A stretch of 64,000 nt of DNA from Ectobius pallidus (taxonomy: Eukaryota > Arthropoda > Insecta > Blattodea > Ectobiidae). Under the pieces are notes generated by a model. It saw only the letters and a list, made by a program, of their open reading frames with translations. It did not search any database and was not told where the DNA came from. This document shows positions 59,080 to 64,000 of this stretch, one piece after another. Each line of letters begins with the position of its first letter. Position 1 is the first letter of the stretch. The stretch spans positions 148,395,265 to 148,459,264 of the forward strand of contig CAXKWD010000005.1 of the NCBI GenBank assembly GCA_964059195.1, in the 5' to 3' direction. A program made the translations under genes and the position numbers.

Positions 59080-61060
59080 TTTCGTTGAAATTGGAGGATT
59101 TTTAAACCGGACTGATCGATAACGCTAGAGTTCAACCGTCTCAGTAAACACATTAAAAATAAATGCAGGTGGCTGCTATATCAGCTGGTAGATCCACTGT
59201 CTCTTCCCTACAGAATTTATTGCATTATGAATGAACAGGCAACCTGTTTCTGTGTCCGAGGTCCAGGTTTTTATAGCTTAAATTTCATGATCATTGCAAT
59301 TTTATCTTAATGTATTGTCATCGACACTGACCTAAAATAAGGAAACCCGAATTGAGAGTCTGCTTAAAATGGAATGTTGAACTTCGGAATTTGATCGATC
59401 AGTGAACTGGTTTCGCTCGGTTTAGATGACAAATCACTGTCACCATAGCGACGGAGCAAGAAATGAAGACGGGAAGTATTGTTCTTCCAAAACCTAACAG
59501 AACATAAAATAATATATAATAAAATCTATACTACTTTCGCAAGATTTATAATAGGACCTACTTTCTTTACAGGGATGTGTGCGTCCTTATCTTTCTATAA
59601 TTATAGCAATTATGTTAACAACGAAGTAGATTTGAATTAATATGTACAAAGCGTAGTATTTTTTTTTGGTCCACTACCGCCCCCGGAGCCCTCGACCAAA
59701 GGCCATACTCCGCTCCCAACAACGCTTATGTTCTATTGATCTATTTTTCGCCCTTGTGTACTTTAAACCTTGTGGGTAATGTGTTTTGAGCTAGCTGTTT
59801 GATTCAGCACTAATATAACTGTGTGCCTCTTTTTGTGTTTTGTCATCTGTCTGGCGGAGGTCGCCTCTCCGATCCGGTATTCATTAATGAGTGATGGAAA
59901 ACCCCGATACACCCCACTACAATAACAACATACCATATCTGTATTTGAAGGTATATCCTACTTTTCTGCACAAGTATTGACTGAATTTTTATTACTTTTC
60001 TAAAGAATGAGCTGGGTTTATGGTAGTTCATATATTAAGCTAGACACAAATTTGAATTTCGGACTTTTCTAATCATACGATCTTCATGTTGCATAATATC
60101 TGTAACTCTGAAGTAATTCACGTAGCATTTATGCCTTTTTGGACACTAAAATATGATCATTATAAAAAGGTGCTCACTGCTTCTAAGAAAGCTACAAAAT
60201 CTCATACAGTACTTTGCACCCAGCAGAGAGAGAAAGACGGTGAAGACGTGAAGACATTCCGTCAAAGAGAAGAGTCATGACATAGGCCTAGTGTCTGGGC
60301 TGTTGAAGAATCGGCAACCTTGGTAAGGAAAAAGGACTACTTTTCTTGGCTTGGCTGGACTTCGTCCTCCAGCCGTCCATCTTTCTCCCCCTTCTTCTGT
60401 CTTCTTTTTTTACGACTGCCCATCTTCACTTCTCTCTTGCCTACACATTTCTTTTTCTCTAGATTTTCCACAAGCCTCGCTCTGCATTTGTCGTCCCCCT
60501 TTTTTTTTAATCAAGCGGTGTCTTTGCGTTTTTTACGTCTGCGTTTCCATCTTTGTCCAGTAGGGTTCGTCCGAAGGGTTACGGCATGTCCAGGGAACAT
60601 TAGTGCTATTCCAGAATATATTCTCCCATTCCGGCCCCGCAGAGAAGACATCGAGCCTGTCTGTCCTCCCAACAAATTGCTCTTTCTCAAGCCTAATGGC
60701 CAGCGGCGATTTTCACAAATTTCCTCAGTTTTCAGAAACCACTAAGTTCGTGAGACAATCAAGAAACCTTCCCCAGGAGAAATAAATTCGACCCCGCGTA
60801 CAGGAAAATAAACAAACAAATGAACAGCTGACCCATAACAAGCAAGCATGTAACGTAAACATAAACAAAAGACCTAAACAAACAGGCAACCTAATAAACA
60901 TAAACAGACGGTCGGTCAGAGGAAATATTTATACCGTAATTTCGGCCCTTCCTGGAAAATCTCCCCTCTGCAAATTCTCCATCAACTGTCATTATATAGG
61001 CTCTGAATTGTAGTGAGTGTAAGGACATAATTGCATGTTCCCAACAAGATGGATCTACAA
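59080..61060. other. No supported gene
   Basis: A plus-strand frame of 141 codons (60320-60745) and overlapping ones lie in a pyrimidine-rich segment (CTTCTTCTGTC, CTTTTTCTCT). They are serine-, phenylalanine- and leucine-rich with no domain and overlap in other frames, so I do not call a gene. The rest is AT-rich. Confidence 0.4.
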
Positions 61061-61494
61061 AACATAGTGATAAACAGGGCCCGGATTTTTATGTGCTAAA
61101 AAACTTAAAAATATTTATTTTTTATGTGCTAAAAATGTTAAAAATATGTGCTAAAATTTAAAAAATATGTGCTAAAACTAAAAAAATCCCTTTAGGCAGG
61201 CCTACAGGCGGAGGTAGATTTCGAAGTGCTTTTGGTTTAATTTATTGTCGCTGCATAGCACTCTTTTTCTTTAGCCTTGGCATGGTAAACCTGCAGTAAA
61301 GAGGAAGAGCCTACAATCATTTGTTTTGGCAACAAGAATAGGATATAATATTCTGGGAGGCCGTGCACAAGATCAGCAATGAATAAAATTAGCAAAGCCG
61401 CTAAACAAGACAAAATTATGATATTATAATAATTCTTTTAAGTGTTATTATTTTCAAACATTAAAATCTCGCGTCATATGAGAGCTATCAAGAA

Positions 61495-61846
61495 ACTATT
61501 TATTGATTTGTAGAGTACTCATCAAGAGCTTTTCAACGATACCCCACAAGACGTGGTTTCAAAAGTTTCGAATTTTCATCCCCCACCCCCACCCCCACTC
61601 GAACCCCCGAATTGTTGGTGTCACTGTGAACTCCATAGGGAGTACTCTAATTTATTCAAACAAAGTTTCCCTCTATACTTCATAGGGGCCGAGATATAAA
61701 TGTTTTAAAATTTCAACCCCCTCCCCCGACCACCCCCTTGGGCCAATTTTGCCCATTAACGAACTTGTCCGAACTATTGGGTCTAGAAATAACATAATAA
61801 AATTTGGTTCAAATATCTTCAAAATTACGGCCGCTATCGTGTAAAG

Positions 61847-61879
<33 letters not shown>

Positions 61880-61960
61880 AATATATATATAAATATCACA
61901 AAATTTTTTTTTGAACGGGCGGTGGTTTCGTACTTAGGGGAGCATGAAACGTAAAGATAT
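61495..61960. other. C-rich segment inside the hAT element
   Basis: A block richer in C than its surroundings, with CACCCCCACCCCCACTCGAA, CCCTCCCCCGACCACCCCCT and then a TA-rich run (61845-61895). Its composition differs from the rest of the element. It may be a captured or inserted sequence. I did not recognise it and found no ends. Confidence 0.4.
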
Positions 61961-62481
61961 GAAAGAATTTTTCGAAAATCATAAAGTGGTATCCATTGCA
62001 ATAGGTAGATTTTTCTTCGAAAATCTACCTAAAAATCTGAAAAAAGAAAAAGAAAACACCAGAATGTTCGAAACTTACTAGAACAAATTATATTGAAAGT
62101 CGCCAACATCAGATATAAAATGTGACTGGAGTTGCAGTGCACAACAAATGTCATCTCCAGATTATGGATCACAAATCCTTGTCTATTATCCGAGAATAAT
62201 GCCTTACTTTGAGAAAAGGAACGTTCTACATCACACGATGTTAACCTTACATTTTTTTAGAGGGGTATATCACTAACACACACACGATCAAGTTCACTTA
62301 TGTTTTACTACAGATGCAAATGTTTCAAAATGATCTGCATAATACAACACGGCACTTGAGATTGGGTTCTGTTCTTCCCCGATAAGCAAGTGCAAGTGAA
62401 TCACTCTCACCTCATTGCAAGTGCAGCATTTGTATTGAATTCTTTCGAGATACAATTTTTTTTTGTAAAATGTTAAGAGAG

Positions 62482-62770
62482 AATGAGGAAAAGTACTAAA
62501 ATATTTATTTATGGAGAATATATCGAAAATATTTATTCACATAACTTTTTTGTAAAAAATATGTTTTTATGTAAAATAAAATTTGGAATTTGCGGTTGTC
62601 GGACCTTGATATGAGCATCAGGAAAAAAAATTACATAAAAAATCCGGAAAAGTACCAAATTATTTATTTATGGAGAAAATATTGAAAATATTTATTCACA
62701 TAACTTTTTTTGTAAAATATGTGTTTTTATGTGAAATAAAATTTGGAATTTGTGTTTGTCGGACCTCGAT
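62482..62770. repeat. 159-bp tandem duplication
   Basis: GGAAAAGTACTAAAATATTT (62487) recurs as GGAAAAGTACCAAATTATTT (62646). Each copy continues with ATTTATGGAGAA, TATTTATTCACATAACTTTT, AAATAAAATTTGGAATTTG and GTTGTCGGACCT. The second copy lacks the last 30 bases. Confidence 0.85.
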
Positions 62771-63078
62771 TTGGATACTAAACTTTATTTTAGGAATGTA
62801 CGCATCAGGATAAAAAACATTTTTTTACATACAAATCCGGGCCCTAGTGATAAAACACCCTAGCTATCATTAACACTCATTAAGGTAACAGCAGGTAATA
62901 GAACAAGAAACAATTATTAGAAGTGTAAATTTTTTCCATGCTTCAAAAAAACTCTAATGGGTAGGCCTAACGATCATTTTAGAGGCTAAAAACTAGTTTG
63001 ACTTTACACAGTGATTTTTTGTTATTTGTAATGTACTATCGCCAATGAGTTTTGAAATTACGTTACATATTATGTGGG

Positions 63079-63570
63079 CATAGGCGTACCGAGGGGGGGG
63101 GGTTTTGGGGGTTTGAACCCCCCCCCCCCCCATTGATTAAAAAAAGGAAAATTGTATAACTTTTTTAAGTCTGCCCATAAATTACTTAATAAAAGTATAA
63201 AGCGTGGAAAGCTTAAAACTCGTTATTTTGCGTCTTAATTTTTTAAATTTTCCGGGGGAGGACCCCCGGAAGCTTAAAACTCGTTATTTTGCGTCTTAAT
63301 TTTTAAAATTTTCTGGGGACCCCGGAAGCTTAAAACTCGTTATTTTGCGCCTTAATATTTAAAATTTTCCGGGGGGAGGGCCCCGGAAGCTTAAAACTCG
63401 TTATTTTGAGTCTTCATTTTTAAAATTTTCCGGGGGACGACCCCCGGAAGCTTAAAACTCGTTATTTTGCATCTTAATTTTTAAAATTTTCCGGGGGAGG
63501 ACCCCCGGATCCCCCTCTCCCCCAGATGTTATAACCCCCCCCCCATATGGTCGGCCTGGTTACGCCTATG
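63079..63570. mobile_element. CATAGGCGTA-ended element with inner minisatellite
   Basis: The left end is CATAGGCGTACCGAGG and the right end, complemented, is CATAGGCGTAACCAGGCCGA. The flanks TATGTGGG (63071-63078) and GATGTGGG (63571-63578) agree at seven of eight bases, a slightly decayed 8-bp duplication. G and C runs follow each end. The middle is a tandem array (separate entry). No transposase. It is in the same family as 58407 and 52431. Confidence 0.85.
63204..63515. repeat. 65-bp minisatellite, five units
   Basis: Units of AAGCTTAAAACTCGTTATTT, TGCGTCTTAATTTTTAAAAT and TTTCCGGGGGAGGACCCCCGG begin at about 63209, 63271, 63327, 63387 and 63448. Units differ mainly in the length of the GGGGGA and CCCC parts. 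Each unit has a small CCGGGGG...CCCCCGG hairpin. Confidence 0.85.
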
Positions 63571-63579
63571 GATGTGGGT

Positions 63580-64000
63580 TTTAGTTGTAAAATCCAATAA
63601 ACATACTTTTATATTTTAAGTTGAAATTGAATGGCATAGATTTGAAAGAATCGTCTTATTTTTTGCCCTAATGTTAATGAATTTTGTTTCGTGAACCTAA
63701 ATTTGAAGGACCTAAAACGAATTCAACAAATTGATGTAACATCTGCATCTCACTGGCTTTTTATACATCTATTCTATATGGAGTCAATTCTTACAACAAA
63801 GTATTTTAAATCTTTAAAGAGATTCAAAAACACAAGAAGCATAAATTTAAATAACTTACTTGCAGCTTAATTTATTAAAATCCGCAAAACCTACATACAC
63901 ATATATGCCTAACTGTCAATAGGGCCAACATAAAATAAAATAACCAACTTAGGCCTAAATCTTTCTAGAAACGGTCTGGTCATAACGAGGATGTTAATTA
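63580..64000. other. AT-rich, no gene
   Basis: No frame, repeat or RNA gene seen up to the window edge. Confidence 0.5.

Larger units (their letters stand above)
61075..62846. mobile_element. hAT-type element, 1772 bp, perfect 8-bp TSD
   Basis: The ends are CAGGGCCCGGATTTTTATGT and ACATACAAATCCGGGCCCTA. The 8-mer GTGATAAA flanks it on both sides (61067-61074 and 62847-62854). Next to the left end, ATGTGCTAAAA is repeated four times in 90 bases, probably subterminal binding motifs. Near the right end is a 159-bp tandem duplication. No transposase was found, so it is non-autonomous. Its GGNNCCGGATTTTTATG end is like those of 22475 and 26600. Confidence 0.9.

Noticed and set aside
60320..60745. 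141-codon frame, longest in the window
   Set aside because: It lies in a pyrimidine tract open in more than one frame. No domain and no repeated or conserved pattern.
63204..63515. CRISPR array
   Set aside because: The 65-bp units are contiguous and nearly identical, with no spacers.

Overview
This window looks like gene-poor, AT-rich DNA from a large insect genome. A cockroach or other Blattodea is my best guess. The guess rests on the style of the retrotransposon tails (RTE-like reading frames with residues such as VFENRVLRKIFGPK and GHVARMGEERH), the many (AAT)n microsatellites, and a strong excess of the palindrome TAGGCCTA. I found no host protein-coding gene or exon that I can support, no rRNA, no functional tRNA, no bacterial-type operon and no CRISPR array. 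The longer open frames are translations of microsatellites, low-complexity pyrimidine tracts or decayed transposons.

What can be supported is a dense, nested mobile-element landscape. (1) Non-LTR retrotransposon 3' ends, all truncated at the 5' end: one RTE-like family at 5.9, 11.6, 47.6 and 50.4 kb; a second family (WYGHVLRMTEDRIPKK) at 1.0 and 42.3 kb; a third (TLRKM ... CLLHDVTEGK) at 35.5 and 46.1 kb; a Jockey/CR1-like reverse-transcriptase C-terminus at 46.9 kb; and untranslated tails at 16.5, 48.2 and 58.2 kb. (2) DNA transposons with readable termini. Three large or medium hAT-type elements (22475-23750, 26600-27034, 61075-62846) have perfect 8-bp target-site duplications and related ends, and a probable fourth lies at 3376-5265. 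The 22.5-kb element still encodes a BED-like zinc-finger start and a hAT C-terminal dimerisation segment joined by a large internal deletion. A classic hAT MITE lies at 32176-32448. A separate family with CATRGGCGTA ends lies at 58407-59065 and 63079-63570, with a loose end at 52431, and a short relative at 53128-53306 sits inside another MITE. (3) Other MITEs and foldbacks: an inverted pair of copies at 21.2 and 41.5 kb, a TA-flanked element at 24.6 kb, and long-armed elements at 39.6 and 44.6 kb. (4) tRNA-derived SINE copies or remnants at 24.0, 27.3, 29.0 and 50.7 kb, with SINE-like repeats at 20.2 and 31.1 kb. (5) Tandem arrays: a 96-bp repeat at 3.8-4.1 kb, a four-unit satellite containing ATT runs at 14.95-15.72 kb, a 159-bp duplication at 62.5 kb and a 65-bp minisatellite at 63.2-63.5 kb.

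Region by region, 0-6 kb is nested transposons around a GC-rich block. From 6 to 20 kb the sequence is mostly plain AT-rich DNA with an RTE tail and a small satellite. The 20-33 kb stretch is the richest in datable hAT and MITE insertions. From 33 to 48 kb lie LINE remnants and foldbacks. From 48 to 58 kb there are hammerhead-like repeats and a TTTTGGAT-rich element. From 58 to 64 kb there is a cluster of hAT-type elements. Nothing suggests a coordinated set of host genes. The interest lies in the related hAT families, their short internal motif repeats and their nested insertions.
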